A DNA stretch of 64,000 nt from CAZSCF01 sp964547585 (GCA_964547585.1 CAZJOI010000001.1:62001-126000); one strand, 5' to 3'. Positions 39,918 to 49,133 are shown, numbered from the stretch's first letter. Numbers and translations are program-made. Notes: generated by a model from the letters alone, not told the origin.

Positions 39918-41186
39918 ATGGAAAAAATAATTCAAATATTTAAAGTCAAGGAACTGAGGAATAAGATATTTTTTATTCTGGGTTTGTTGATTGTTTTTAG
40001 ATTGGCGGCTAACATTCCATTGCCTGGAGTAAATCAAGATCAATTGGTCAGATTCTTTGAGGGCAATCAATTTTTCGGACTTCTGAACCTTTTTTCAGGC
40101 GGGGGGCTAAGCAGCATTTCTATTGTCATGTTGGGAGTTGGTCCATATATCACAGCTTCCATTATTATGCAGCTTTTGACTATGATTGTTCCGCGTCTGG
40201 AACAAATATATAAGGAAGAGGGCGAGGCTGGTAGACAAAAATTTAACCAATGGACCAGGTGGATCACGGTTCCGCTGGCGGCTATGCAAACTTTTGGGAT
40301 GGTTTCTCTTTTGCGTTCGCAACAGATTCTGGGCGATATTGATTCCTTTGGAATGTTTTCCATTATTACCGTCGCGGTTGCCGGAACGGTATTTTTGATG
40401 TGGTTGGGGGAACTTATAACAGAGAAAAAAATTGGAAATGGCGTTTCTTTAATAATATTTGCGGGAATTGTGGCTGGGCTGCCTTCAGTTATTTCTCGAA
40501 TTTTTACCACTGGTGATTCATCCCAGATATTTCTTTATGGCGGAATATTGGTTTTGGTTGTTGCCGCGATTGCCAGTATTGTTTTCATAACTGAAGGACA
40601 AAGAAATATTCCAGTTTCCTATGCCAAGAGAATCAGAGGCAATCGCATGTATGGCGGGACAACTTCTCATCTGCCGCTTCGAGTCAATCAAGCCGGAGTT
40701 ATCCCAATTATTTTTGCTATGTCAATTATGCTTTTTCCAGGAATGATTGCTAATTTTTTGGCTAATGCAGGAAATCCAGCAATTGCCAGTATTGCTAAAA
40801 CAGTCGGAAATGTTTTTCAAAACCAATGGTTCTATGGATCGCTATATTTCATTTTGGTAGTAGCTTTTACCTATTTCTATACCGCTGTAGTGTTTGATCC
40901 ACATAAAATTTCTGAAAGCCTGCAAAAGCAAGGCGGATACATTCCCGGTATCAGACCAGGTGGCAATACAGCTGAATATCTATACAAAATTATGAATAGA
41001 ATAATTCTTTCCGGAGCTTTGTTTTTAGGCTTAATTGCAGTCTTGCCTTTTATTGTTACGGGTGTAACTAATATTAGCTCTCTGAGCATTGGCGGAACCG
41101 GACTTCTGATTGTGGTTTCGGTTGTTATTGAAACAATCAAACAAATTGAAAGTCAGCTAATGATGAGAGATTACGAAGGATTCTAA
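39918..41186 (+). CDS. secY: Preprotein translocase subunit SecY
   Basis: Central channel of the Sec translocon, about ten membrane helices in 422 residues. Motifs: RLAANIPLPGVNQDQL (N-terminal), GVGPYITASIIMQLL, FAMSIMLFPG, and the C-terminal LPFIVTGVTNISSLSIGGTGLLIVVSV. Partner secE is at 53031. Confidence 0.97.
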   Translation: MEKIIQIFKVKELRNKIFFILGLLIVFRLAANIPLPGVNQDQLVRFFEGNQFFGLLNLFSGGGLSSISIVMLGVGPYITASIIMQLLTMIVPRLEQIYKEEGEAGRQKFNQWTRWITVPLAAMQTFGMVSLLRSQQILGDIDSFGMFSIITVAVAGTVFLMWLGELITEKKIGNGVSLIIFAGIVAGLPSVISRIFTTGDSSQIFLYGGILVLVVAAIASIVFITEGQRNIPVSYAKRIRGNRMYGGTTSHLPLRVNQAGVIPIIFAMSIMLFPGMIANFLANAGNPAIASIAKTVGNVFQNQWFYGSLYFILVVAFTYFYTAVVFDPHKISESLQKQGGYIPGIRPGGNTAEYLYKIMNRIILSGALFLGLIAVLPFIVTGVTNISSLSIGGTGLLIVVSVVIETIKQIESQLMMRDYEGF

Positions 41187-41284
41187 CCAACTTGCTTCGC
41201 AAGAATTTTTAATTTTTATTTTTTTTAATTTTATAAATAAATCTAAATTTTAAAATGTTTAAAAATTAGATATTAAAAATTATT

Positions 41285-41938
41285 TTGAATATTGTTATTC
41301 TCGGTCCGCAAGGATCTGGTAAGGGGACTCAATCGGAAATGGTAGCGCAAAAATATGATGCGGAGCATTTTGACACCGGAAAATTATTGCGTCAAGTTTC
41401 CAAATCAGACACACCGCTTGGAAAAGAAATTCACGAAATTGTTATTGAAAAAAAAGAGTTGGTTCCCAGCAGAATCTTGAAAGAAATTTTGCATCTTCGA
41501 CTGAATGATTTGCAGAGGGAACAAAGCATTGTTTTCGATGGTGTTCCGAGAAATATGGAACAAGCTAGCTATTTTGAAGAAGCCTTGCTGGAATTCGGTC
41601 GTAAATTGGACAAAGTATTTTTTATTAATATTTCTGAAAAAGAATCAATCAAAAGAATTTCCAAGAGATGGATTTGCCAAAAATGCCGAAAAATTATGAT
41701 TATGGGTAAAGACATAAAAAAAGAAAAAGAGGCTTGTCCTGCGTGTGGTGGAGAAATATCGCAAAGAGCAGATGACACACCCGAAGGTGTCAAGAAAAGA
41801 CTACATATTTATCAAGAAGAAACCCTCCCAGTATTGGATTTTTTCAAAAAAGAAAATCTGCTGGTAGAAATAAATGGAGAACAATTAATTGAAAAAGTTT
41901 TTGAAGATATTATAAAAGTTGTAGAAAAAAATGATTAG
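41285..41938 (+). CDS. adk: Adenylate kinase
   Basis: AMP phosphorylation. P-loop GPQGSGKGT at residues 7-15, GVPRN substrate motif, and a zinc-type LID with two CxxC pairs (CQKCRK, CPACGG). 217 residues. The start is a TTG at 41285, since family sequence begins at MNIVILGPQG and no ATG is in place. Overlaps map by 8 nt. Confidence 0.96.
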   Translation: MNIVILGPQGSGKGTQSEMVAQKYDAEHFDTGKLLRQVSKSDTPLGKEIHEIVIEKKELVPSRILKEILHLRLNDLQREQSIVFDGVPRNMEQASYFEEALLEFGRKLDKVFFINISEKESIKRISKRWICQKCRKIMIMGKDIKKEKEACPACGGEISQRADDTPEGVKKRLHIYQEETLPVLDFFKKENLLVEINGEQLIEKVFEDIIKVVEKND

Positions 41939-42698
41939 TATCAAATCGCAAAAAGAAATAGAGTCAATGCGTAAGGGAGGTAAGATTTTGGCGGGTATCA
42001 TGAACAAACTTGGAAAAAAAGTTACCTCCGGAACAAATACAAAAACCATAGACAAGCTTGCCGAAGAGCTTGTTTTTGCTGTTGGGGGAGTTCCAGCTTT
42101 CAAGGGTTATGGTGCAGAAATGGGCAATCCCTTTCCAGCCACTATTTGTTCTTCGGTTAATTCGGAAGTTGTGCACGCGATTCCCAGCAAAAAAGTAGTT
42201 TTGAAAGAAGGGGATATTTTGAAGATTGATATTGGCATGAAACTGGAAGGAGTTTTTACGGATATGACGAGAACTTTTCCAGTAGGGGAAGTGTCCGAGG
42301 AGGCCAAAAAATTGATGGCTGTGGCGGAAGAATGTTTTTGGCAAGGCATCAAAAATATGAAAGCCGGAACGATGCTGAGTGATTATTCCAAGGCCGCTCA
42401 AAAGTATGTTGAGAGTCAGGGATTCTCAGTAGTCAGAAATTTAGTTGGTCATGGTATCGGGAAAGAACTACATGAAGATCCGTACGTTCCGAATTATTAT
42501 GAAAAAAAATATCAAGATGTGAGACTACGAACTGGGATGGCCTTGGCGCTTGAACCGATGGTTAATGCTGGAAAACACGAAACAATTTTGGGCGAGGATG
42601 GTTGGGTTTTTGTTACCAAAGACGGTAGTCTCAGCGCGCAATATGAAAATACTTTGATTATCAATGAGGACGGAGTGGAGGTAGTGACGATTGCTTGA
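41931..42698 (+). CDS. map: Methionine aminopeptidase, type I
   Basis: Removes N-terminal Met. IKSQKEIESMRKGGKIL at the start; metal ligands in LKIDIGMKLEGVFTDMTRTF, GHGIGKELHEDP, ALEPM and QYENTLII are all present. 255 residues, type Ia. Overlaps adk, so translation is likely coupled. Confidence 0.96.
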   Translation: MISIKSQKEIESMRKGGKILAGIMNKLGKKVTSGTNTKTIDKLAEELVFAVGGVPAFKGYGAEMGNPFPATICSSVNSEVVHAIPSKKVVLKEGDILKIDIGMKLEGVFTDMTRTFPVGEVSEEAKKLMAVAEECFWQGIKNMKAGTMLSDYSKAAQKYVESQGFSVVRNLVGHGIGKELHEDPYVPNYYEKKYQDVRLRTGMALALEPMVNAGKHETILGEDGWVFVTKDGSLSAQYENTLIINEDGVEVVTIA

Positions 42699-42712
42699 TG
42701 CTTTCAAAACAG

Positions 42713-42803
42713 GGGTATTTTATTATGATAATCCACGCTGCGGTGCGATAACGGACAATTTTATAATCGCACCTACGAAGCGAATTATCATAATAAAATA
42801 CCC
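42713..42803. repeat. Perfect 20-bp inverted repeat with nested stem
   Basis: Arms 42713-42732 and 42784-42803 are exact reverse complements. Inside, GGTGCGAT (42742-42749) pairs with ATCGCACC (42766-42773). The junction before the 3' arm reads CTACGAAGCGAATT, like the repeat at 2952. No T-run, and no gene starts directly after on the + strand. Confidence 0.7.
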
Positions 42804-42841
42804 AGTTTCTTGAAAAATAAGATTATTTTGAAAATAAAAAA

Positions 42842-42874
42842 AGACCGGATACGCTATGCGTTAAATACCGGTCT
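42842..42874 (-). terminator. Terminator of the 43123 gene
   Basis: On the - strand AGACCGG / CCGGTCT closes a loop of about 19 nt and is followed by TTTTTTTATTTT. Confidence 0.75.
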
Positions 42875-42898
42875 CGTGTTCGCTGGTCGGGCATGTGA

Positions 42899-43123
42899 TC
42901 AGCGAACAAAAATTCTTTGGTTTTCTTTCCTTGGCCATATTGCTATGGCCGCTGCGGCTGATACAACGGCTATGAAAAATAGCCCCCATACCATCCACCA
43001 CGGATCCAGCGGATTCCCGTCGGGAATCCTTTTCCCCTGAACATTGGAAATCAGAAGGAAAATCCATCCCAGAGCCGCGTATCCCCCCAGAATTCCGAAA
43101 AACACTGACAAAGATTTCTTCAT
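42899..43123 (-). CDS. Small two-helix membrane protein, unknown
   Basis: A 74-residue protein with two hydrophobic helices (about residues 5-26 and 44-62) and a short Pro/Gly/Trp loop between (NPLDPWWMVWG). The - strand SD AAGGAGG (43131-43137) is 7 nt from the ATG at 43123, which decides the start over an ATG two codons upstream. It is a stand-alone unit with its own terminator. Not recognised. Confidence 0.7.
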   Translation of the reverse strand: MKKSLSVFFGILGGYAALGWIFLLISNVQGKRIPDGNPLDPWWMVWGLFFIAVVSAAAAIAIWPRKENQRIFVR

Positions 43124-43176
43124 GATCATTCCTCCTTATTTTTTGGTTTTATTTTTTGTATTTTTCACTAACTGTC

Positions 43177-43182
43177 TATAAT
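43177..43182 (+). promoter_or_regulatory. -10 box before ruvX
   Basis: TATAAT with no good -35. Predicted transcription start near 43189. Confidence 0.45.
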
Positions 43183-43193
43183 AGCACATAATT

Positions 43194-43706
43194 ATGGAAA
43201 AGTCAATATATACCGACAATAAGCCTTATATAAGCCTTGTCCCGCACCATTCAAATTCTTTTGGGTCAGCGAATAGCGAAAAGACCCAAAAGAATAAAAA
43301 AGATGAATTGGTGCTGGGGCATGTTTTGGCAATAGATTTTGGAAAATCCAAGGTTGGTTTGGCTATGGCGGATATGGAGACTAAAATAGCTTTTGTCTAT
43401 GGAATAATCCCAAATGACAAGAATATTTTTGATAAACTAGCGGAAATAATCACCAAGGAAGGGATTAAGATGATCATAATTGGTGTTCCGGACTATGTGC
43501 ATAAAGCCAAAGAAGAATATGCTGGCATATCGCTTGGCAATAGGCTAAAAGAAAAAATGGGCATTGAGGTGGAATATCAAAATGAAATGTTTACGACTAA
43601 AATGGCTCAAGAAAATATCAAAGAGCGGGATGGCAAAAATATTGCCAAAAAGGACGACCAAGAAGCAGCCAAAATAATTTTGCAGGACTGGCTCGATAAA
43701 GCCTAG
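43194..43706 (+). CDS. ruvX: Putative pre-16S rRNA nuclease / Holliday junction resolvase YqgF family
   Basis: The conserved family part starts at HVLAIDFGKSKVGLAMAD (about residue 43) and includes IIIGVPDY, LKEKMGIEVEYQNEMFTT and the C-terminal DDQEAAKIILQDWLD. The first 40 residues in the open frame are encoded by the inverted repeat and look non-conserved. RuvX/YqgF is normally about 140 residues, so the real start may be one of the TTG/GTG codons near 43308-43326 and the repeat a 5' leader. The ATG at 43194 is given as the longest possibility. Confidence 0.85.
   Translation: MEKSIYTDNKPYISLVPHHSNSFGSANSEKTQKNKKDELVLGHVLAIDFGKSKVGLAMADMETKIAFVYGIIPNDKNIFDKLAEIITKEGIKMIIIGVPDYVHKAKEEYAGISLGNRLKEKMGIEVEYQNEMFTTKMAQENIKERDGKNIAKKDDQEAAKIILQDWLDKA
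43241..43319. repeat. Nested inverted repeat at the 5' end of ruvX
   Basis: CCCGCACCATTC (43241) pairs imperfectly with GAATTGGTGC-TGGGG (43305-43319), the same outer arms as the ribosomal leaders. Inside, ATTCTTTTGGGTC (43255-43267) and GACCCAAAAGAAT (43283-43295) are a perfect 13-bp stem whose loop reads AGCGAATAGCG. Confidence 0.65.
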
Positions 43707-43738
43707 AATATATCAAATATTGAGAGGCATATTGCTCA

Positions 43739-43759
43739 GGAACAATTTTTCCTTGTTCC
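43739..43759 (+). terminator. Hairpin after ruvX
   Basis: GGAACAA-TTTTTCC-TTGTTCC; no T-run directly after, so termination is uncertain. Confidence 0.4.
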
Positions 43760-43771
43760 GTAATTTTGTGC

Positions 43772-43777
43772 TATAAT
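43772..43777 (+). promoter_or_regulatory. Extended -10 promoter
   Basis: TGCTATAAT, a TGn-extended -10 element, about 47 nt before the glycosyltransferase start. Confidence 0.5.
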
Positions 43778-43823
43778 TAACCAGTATAAAATAGATTAAT
43801 CAGCTTAAGTGAAAAATAAAACC

Positions 43824-44567
43824 ATGGAAAAACCGTATTTATCAGTTGTTATTCCAGCTTATAATGAAGGCAGTCGTGATGGAGCAGGTATCAGAGAACA
43901 TTTACAAAGCATAAAAGCATATCTGGATAATAAAAATATTTCATATGAAATAATCGTTGTTAATGATGGCTCAAAAGATGATACGGCTAAAGTTATCGAA
44001 GAATATAAAAAAAATATACCCAATCTAGTTTTTATTAACAGAAAGGAAAACAAAGGAAAACTATTTTCTGTTCAGGAGGGGCTTTTGAAAGCACAGGGGC
44101 AATTCCGTCTTTTTACGGATGCTGATGGCGCGACACCCATTGATAGTTTGGATAAATTTTGGGATCATATGAAAGCCAACGAGCATATTATCATTGGATC
44201 TCGAGACTTGGAACAATCCAAGATTGAAAAACATCAGCCATGGATAAAAGAATTTTTGGGAGATATGGGAAATTACCTCATTCAGTTTACATTGGATCTT
44301 CGTGGAATTATGGATACACAGTGTGGTTTCAAAGTTCTTTCGCAGGAGGTGGTAGAAAAAATTATTCCGCAAATGCAAGCTATCAGGTGGGGTGGTGATT
44401 TTGAAATTTTAGCAATCGGGAAAAAAATGGGATACAAAATAGTTGAAGTCCCAGTTACTTGGATTGACTCAGGACAAAGCACGGTGGGGATTAAGGGATA
44501 TATCCAAACATTAAAAGAACTGTTTCAGGTAAAATGGAGAATGATAACGGGGAAATATAAAATATAG
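43824..44567 (+). CDS. Family 2 glycosyltransferase, polyprenyl-phosphate type
   Basis: GT-A fold, 248 residues. LSVVIPAYNEGSRDG at the N-terminus, IIVVNDGSKDDTA, DADGATPI (DxD-like) and MDTQCGFKVLSQEV are typical of dolichyl/undecaprenyl-phosphate glucosyl- or mannosyltransferases of the Alg5/DPM1 group. No C-terminal membrane helices. ATG 43824 is preferred over an upstream GTG (43809) because family sequence starts at MEKPYLSV. Probably makes a lipid-linked sugar donor for cell-surface glycans. Confidence 0.88.
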   Translation: MEKPYLSVVIPAYNEGSRDGAGIREHLQSIKAYLDNKNISYEIIVVNDGSKDDTAKVIEEYKKNIPNLVFINRKENKGKLFSVQEGLLKAQGQFRLFTDADGATPIDSLDKFWDHMKANEHIIIGSRDLEQSKIEKHQPWIKEFLGDMGNYLIQFTLDLRGIMDTQCGFKVLSQEVVEKIIPQMQAIRWGGDFEILAIGKKMGYKIVEVPVTWIDSGQSTVGIKGYIQTLKELFQVKWRMITGKYKI

Positions 44568-44578
44568 GTTAAGTCGGA

Positions 44579-44734
44579 CCCCGCACCAATTCCAAAAAAT
44601 GTTTTCTGCCAGAAGTTGGTTTTGTGCGCGTGGTCGCCTAACGGCTTAAAGTTAAAAAATAAAAAGTCTCACGAGCGAATTGGTGCAGGGGTTCTCATTT
44701 TTGTTCCTGCTCGCTTAGCTCACAGACAAAAATG
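44579..44734 (+). promoter_or_regulatory. Start-codon hairpin leader element, galT copy
   Basis: The outer stem is GCACCAATTC (44583-44592) with GAATTGGTGC (44677-44686). The internal hairpin is GGTCGCC-TAAC-GGCTTAA. The terminal hairpin CATTTTTGT (44696-44704) pairs with ACAAAAATG (44726-44734), which ends in the galT start codon; CTG/CAG pair inside. This copy precedes a sugar gene, not a ribosomal one. Confidence 0.72.
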
Positions 44735-45751
44735 GAAAAAATAAAAAAACAAAAAATATCACAATTGCGGCAAGATTTGGTGACGGGTGATTGGGTTGTG
44801 ATTGCAACTGGGAGAGCTAAAAGACCAGAAGATTTTGTCTTGCATAAAGAAGAGCAGATTGAGGTTACTATTAACAATGAAAATAAAACCTGCGTTTTTT
44901 GTACGCCAGAGGAAACAGGACAAGAAAAAGATATTTTGATTTATAAAAAAGCTGATGAAGACTGGAGTCTTCGAGTTTTCCCAAATAAATATCCGGCTTT
45001 CACTCGAGGTAGGGTAGTCAAGCATTTTGAAGAAGGCCCATATTTTGGGATGGATGGCGTTGGCTATCATGAGGTTATTGTGACTCGAGATCACAATAGA
45101 CAAATTGCCAATCTGGATGTGATGGAGGTAATGGAAATAATCGATGCCTATCAAAGTCGTTATATTGACTTGATGAACAAAAAAAGTGTCAATTTTATTG
45201 AAATTTTTCATAATCATGGCAAAGAGGCTGGAGCTTCTCTTTCTCATCCGCATTCTCAACTAGCGGCTATTCCTGTGATTTCACCCTACATTAAAGGCGA
45301 ATTGCAAGGAGCGGAGACATACTATAAAAATAACAAGGAGTGCGTTTTTTGTGTTATGAATGAATGGGAATGTGAAAGCCAGAAAAGAGTTATTTTTGAA
45401 AATAAAGAATTTGTGGCGTATTGTCCTTTTTCATCGCGTGCAGCTTTTGAAGTTTGGATTGTTCCTAAAAAACATCAGCCTTACTTCGAAAGAATAACGG
45501 ACAAACAAAAAAAAGGATTGGCAGAAGCTTTGCAAAATTCAATAAATAAAATCTACAAGGCCTTGGGAAATCCGCCTTACAATTTTTATCTGCACACTGC
45601 GCCTTGCGATGGAAAAGATTATGCACATTATCATTGGCACATCGAGATTATTCCACATACCTCTACTTGGGCTGGGTTTGAACTTTCAACTGGGGTTGAA
45701 ATATCCACCATTGAACCGGAAGTTGCCGCAGAATTTTTAAGAAATATTTAA
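44732..45751 (+). CDS. galT: Galactose-1-phosphate uridylyltransferase
   Basis: HIT-superfamily nucleotidyl transferase of 339 residues. The active site is HPHSQ with nucleophile H174, and zinc-type CVFC pairs occur at C54/C57 and near residue 205. RQDLVTGDWVVIATGRAKRP at the N-terminus is typical. It may act in Leloir metabolism or, as often in reduced genomes, on another sugar-1-phosphate. No galK or galE in the window. Confidence 0.93.
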   Translation: MEKIKKQKISQLRQDLVTGDWVVIATGRAKRPEDFVLHKEEQIEVTINNENKTCVFCTPEETGQEKDILIYKKADEDWSLRVFPNKYPAFTRGRVVKHFEEGPYFGMDGVGYHEVIVTRDHNRQIANLDVMEVMEIIDAYQSRYIDLMNKKSVNFIEIFHNHGKEAGASLSHPHSQLAAIPVISPYIKGELQGAETYYKNNKECVFCVMNEWECESQKRVIFENKEFVAYCPFSSRAAFEVWIVPKKHQPYFERITDKQKKGLAEALQNSINKIYKALGNPPYNFYLHTAPCDGKDYAHYHWHIEIIPHTSTWAGFELSTGVEISTIEPEVAAEFLRNI

Positions 45752-45756
45752 AGAAT

Positions 45757-46377
45757 ATGATTGAAACTATTATTAGTTATTTAGCTAGTTTTATTATTGC
45801 AGGAATATCAATGCTGGGATATGGCGGAGTCGTCCTGATGATGGCCATTGAAAGTGCCTGCATCCCTTTACCCTCGGAAATAATTATGCCTTTTTCTGGT
45901 TATTTGGTTTCAACTGGAAAATTCAGTCTGTGGGGCGTTTCATTTGCCGGAGCATTTGGTTGTGTGATTGGTTCAGTGGTTGCTTATTGGATTGGATATT
46001 ATGGAGGAAGACCAATGGCGGAAAAATATGGAAAATATGTTTTAGTGACTAAGCATGATTTGGATATTGCGGATAATTTTTTTAATAAATATGGGAATAC
46101 GGCGGTTTTCATCTCGCGCTTATTGCCAGTAGTCAGGACATTCATTTCTTTACCAGCCGGAATTGCTCGCATGAATTTTTGGCAATTTGTGATTTATACA
46201 TTTCTTGGATCTTTGCCTTTCTGCCTTTTCCTGGCATATATTGGTAAAAAATTAGGTGATAACTGGGACACACTAGGAGTATATTTTCATAAATTCGACT
46301 TGGTTATTGGCATAATTATTGTGCTGGGATTGGTTTGGTTTGTTCGCAGACATCTTAATCTAGGAAAAACAAAATGA
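45757..46377 (+). CDS. DedA family membrane protein
   Basis: A 206-residue membrane protein of the DedA/VTT superfamily: MAIESACIPLPSEIIMPFSGYL and FISRLLPVVRTFISLPAGIARMNFWQFVIYT are the signature loops. Homologues act in phospholipid/undecaprenyl phosphate flipping. It starts 6 nt after galT and overlaps tpiA by 4 nt. Confidence 0.93.
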   Translation: MIETIISYLASFIIAGISMLGYGGVVLMMAIESACIPLPSEIIMPFSGYLVSTGKFSLWGVSFAGAFGCVIGSVVAYWIGYYGGRPMAEKYGKYVLVTKHDLDIADNFFNKYGNTAVFISRLLPVVRTFISLPAGIARMNFWQFVIYTFLGSLPFCLFLAYIGKKLGDNWDTLGVYFHKFDLVIGIIIVLGLVWFVRRHLNLGKTK

Positions 46378-47135
46378 AAAAACTGATAGTTGCTAATTTA
46401 AAAATGAACCTGGTATCTCCGCAAGAGCGAGAGCGTTATTTAACTTCTTTGGCTAAAGAATTACAGGGTAAAAAAATAAAAAACTCAGAAATTATTCTTT
46501 GTCCGCCCTTTGTGCACCTAGAGGCTTTTGGAAAAATAAAGAATAAAAATATAAAACTAGGAGCGCAAAATGTATTTTCTGAAGACAAGGGATCATATAC
46601 GGGAGAGATTTCTCCAACTATGCTCAAAAATTTTGGATGTGAATATGTCATTTTGGGTCACAGCGAGAGAAGAAGATATTTTTCTGAAAATAATGAAGAT
46701 ATCAATTTGAAAATAGTGGCAGCAATCAAAAATGGATTGCATCCTATTCTTTGCTTGGGAGAAACAAAGGCAGAAAAGGAAAGCGAATTGACTTTACAAA
46801 TTATTGAAAAACAAGTTCAGGAATGTTTGGCGGGCATTTCTAGAACTAAACTGGAGCAAATTATTTTTGTCTATGAGCCTATTTGGGCGGTTGGCAGCGA
46901 TTTGATTCCAACTATGAATGAAATTATGGAAGCTAAGGTTTTGATCAGAAAAATTTTGGTGGAAATGTTTGGACAAAAATATATTAAAAACATACAAATA
47001 CTTTATGGTGGTAGCGTAAATTGTAAAAATAGTAAAGAAGTTTGTATTGACCCAGAGTTAGATGGCGTTTTGGTTGGCAGAGAAAGTTTGGTTCCGCATG
47101 AATTTATGAAAATTGTAGAAACATTAACGAATTAA
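46374..47135 (+). CDS. tpiA: Triosephosphate isomerase
   Basis: Interconverts DHAP and GAP. NLKMN at the N-terminus supplies the catalytic Lys, ILGHSERRRYF the catalytic His, VYEPIWAVGSD the catalytic Glu, and YGGSVN the phosphate site. 253 residues. Overlaps the DedA gene by ATGA. First of three consecutive glycolytic genes. Confidence 0.96.
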   Translation: MKKLIVANLKMNLVSPQERERYLTSLAKELQGKKIKNSEIILCPPFVHLEAFGKIKNKNIKLGAQNVFSEDKGSYTGEISPTMLKNFGCEYVILGHSERRRYFSENNEDINLKIVAAIKNGLHPILCLGETKAEKESELTLQIIEKQVQECLAGISRTKLEQIIFVYEPIWAVGSDLIPTMNEIMEAKVLIRKILVEMFGQKYIKNIQILYGGSVNCKNSKEVCIDPELDGVLVGRESLVPHEFMKIVETLTN

Positions 47136-47203
47136 TGAGTCAAAGTATTAATTAATGGAAATTTTTTAATCCGCTAATCCTTTAATCTGTTAACTAAAAT
47201 AAA

Positions 47204-48085
47204 ATGATTACATCAGTTAAAGAAATATTAGCCAAAGCTAAGGCGGGTGGATATGCTGTCGGAGCCTTTAATACTGTAAATTTGGAAACTACCAAGGCAA
47301 TTGTTGCGGCTGCCAGGGAAATGAATTCTCCGGTGATTATTCAGATTACGGAAAAAACCATGGAATATGCTGGAGGAAGAGGTATATTTAATTTGGTGAA
47401 AAATGAAGCTGAATTCTATGCTCCAGACATTCCTATTGGAATTCATTTGGATCATGGGAAAAGTTTTGAAATAGTTAAAAGATGCGCGGTTATTGGCTTC
47501 ACCTCTGTTATGTATGACGGATCCAGAAAAACGTTTGAAGATAATGTAATTACCACCAAGGAGGTGGTGGATTTTTGTCATGGGAACGGGAAAGAAATAT
47601 GTGTTCAGGGCGAATTGGGTAATGTGCCTTATCTTAGTGAGCATAAAATGGGAGAGGTTGACTGGGATGAATATATGACTAAGCCTGAACAGGCCAAAGA
47701 ATTTGTTGAGCGCACAGGCGTGGATGCTTTGGCGGTAGCAATCGGCAACGCGCATGATTTTTTTCAAGAAAGGGAGACTCCGGATTGGGAGAGATTAGAA
47801 AAAATTGTGGGCTTGGTTAATGTGCCAATTATCATTCATGGGGCATCAGACTGGGAGGACGGAAAAGCGACAGAAGCCATAAGGAGGGGAGCAACCTGTT
47901 TTAATGTAGATACCAATATTCGCTTAGCTTTTGTGAATACTTTGAGCAGTATTTTCAGGGGAAAACAAGAGCCAGGATTTGATCCAAGAAATATTTTGGG
48001 TCAAGCGCGTGAATCAGTAAAGGAAAAAGTAAAAAGGAAGATGAAATTATTTGGCAGTGTTGATAAAGCGCAAATTGGTTCGTAG
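47204..48085 (+). CDS. fba: Class II fructose-bisphosphate aldolase
   Basis: Zinc-dependent aldolase of 293 residues. H81, D83 and H84 in IGIHLDHGKS give catalytic Asp and zinc ligands; GASDWEDGKATEAIRRGATCFNVDTN forms the phosphate-binding end. In line with tpiA and gap for lower glycolysis. Confidence 0.94.
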   Translation: MITSVKEILAKAKAGGYAVGAFNTVNLETTKAIVAAAREMNSPVIIQITEKTMEYAGGRGIFNLVKNEAEFYAPDIPIGIHLDHGKSFEIVKRCAVIGFTSVMYDGSRKTFEDNVITTKEVVDFCHGNGKEICVQGELGNVPYLSEHKMGEVDWDEYMTKPEQAKEFVERTGVDALAVAIGNAHDFFQERETPDWERLEKIVGLVNVPIIIHGASDWEDGKATEAIRRGATCFNVDTNIRLAFVNTLSSIFRGKQEPGFDPRNILGQARESVKEKVKRKMKLFGSVDKAQIGS

Positions 48086-48140
48086 TTTGTAGTTTTCGGT
48101 TTGTAGCAAATATTTTTTAATAATTCTTTATTATAAATTT

Positions 48141-49133
48141 ATGATTAAAATTGCCATCAATGGCTTTGGTAGAATCGGTCGTCTATCATTTAAAATTGCT
48201 TTTGAGAGAGAAGATGTAGAAATAGTTGCCATTAATGATTTAACCGATATCCAGACATCTACGCATCTTTTGAAATACGACTCATCTTACGGAAGATATG
48301 ACCATGAAGTTTTTGTGGATGAAGAAAAATCAGAAATTGTTATTGATGGAACAATTGTAAAATATTTTAGCGAAGTTGATCCAGCCAAATTGCCCTGGGA
48401 AGAGTTGGGTGTGGATATTGTTTTGGAATGTACGGGTGCCTTTGAAAATAAAGAAGCGGCTGGGAAACATCTGGCTGCCGGAGCTAAAAAAGTTATTATG
48501 AGTGCTCCAGCTAAGGACGATACCCCAGTTTTTATTTTGGGTATCAATGAAAATGAATACAATGGAGAAGACATAATTTCCAATGGATCTTGCACAACTA
48601 ATTGCTTGGCGCCAATTATTAAAGTTTTGGATGATAATTTTGGCTTAGATAAGGGATTTATGACCACTACTCATTCTTACACCAACGATCAAAGACTTTT
48701 GGATTTGCCTCACCGAGATTTACGCAGAGCTCGAGCAGCAGCTCTTAATATTATTCCGACAACCACTGGCGCTGCCAAAACAGTTGGGAAAGTTATTAAA
48801 CATTTGGATGGAAAACTGGATGGAATTTCGCTACGAGTTCCAACTCCGGTAGTTTCTATTGTTGATTTTATTTGTAATATCAAAAAACCTTCCAGTGCGG
48901 AAGAAGTTAATAGAGTTTTCGAAGAGGCTTCGCAAAACGGGCTCAGAGGGATTTTGGGAATCGAAAAAGAAAAATTGGTTTCCATGGATTTTAAAGGTGA
49001 TCCACGCTCATCGATTGTTGACCTATCACTTACGATGGTAAATGGCAATTTGGTTAAGGTTGTGGGCTGGTATGACAATGAATGGGGATATGCTAATCGC
49101 TTAGTAGAAATGGCTGAATATATTTCCAAATAA
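48141..49133 (+). CDS. gap: Glyceraldehyde-3-phosphate dehydrogenase
   Basis: NAD(P)-binding GFGRIGR at the N-terminus and catalytic C151 in SNGSCTTNCLAP; WYDNEWGYANRL at the end. 330 residues, type I. Preceded by a GTAGTTTGTAG-type short repeat region. Confidence 0.97.
   Translation: MIKIAINGFGRIGRLSFKIAFEREDVEIVAINDLTDIQTSTHLLKYDSSYGRYDHEVFVDEEKSEIVIDGTIVKYFSEVDPAKLPWEELGVDIVLECTGAFENKEAAGKHLAAGAKKVIMSAPAKDDTPVFILGINENEYNGEDIISNGSCTTNCLAPIIKVLDDNFGLDKGFMTTTHSYTNDQRLLDLPHRDLRRARAAALNIIPTTTGAAKTVGKVIKHLDGKLDGISLRVPTPVVSIVDFICNIKKPSSAEEVNRVFEEASQNGLRGILGIEKEKLVSMDFKGDPRSSIVDLSLTMVNGNLVKVVGWYDNEWGYANRLVEMAEYISK

Noticed and set aside
42713..42803. Integron attC site
   Set aside because: The conserved attC end motifs (RYYYAAC / GTTRRRY) are not at the arm ends, the arms are perfectly paired without extrahelical bases, and no integrase gene is seen.
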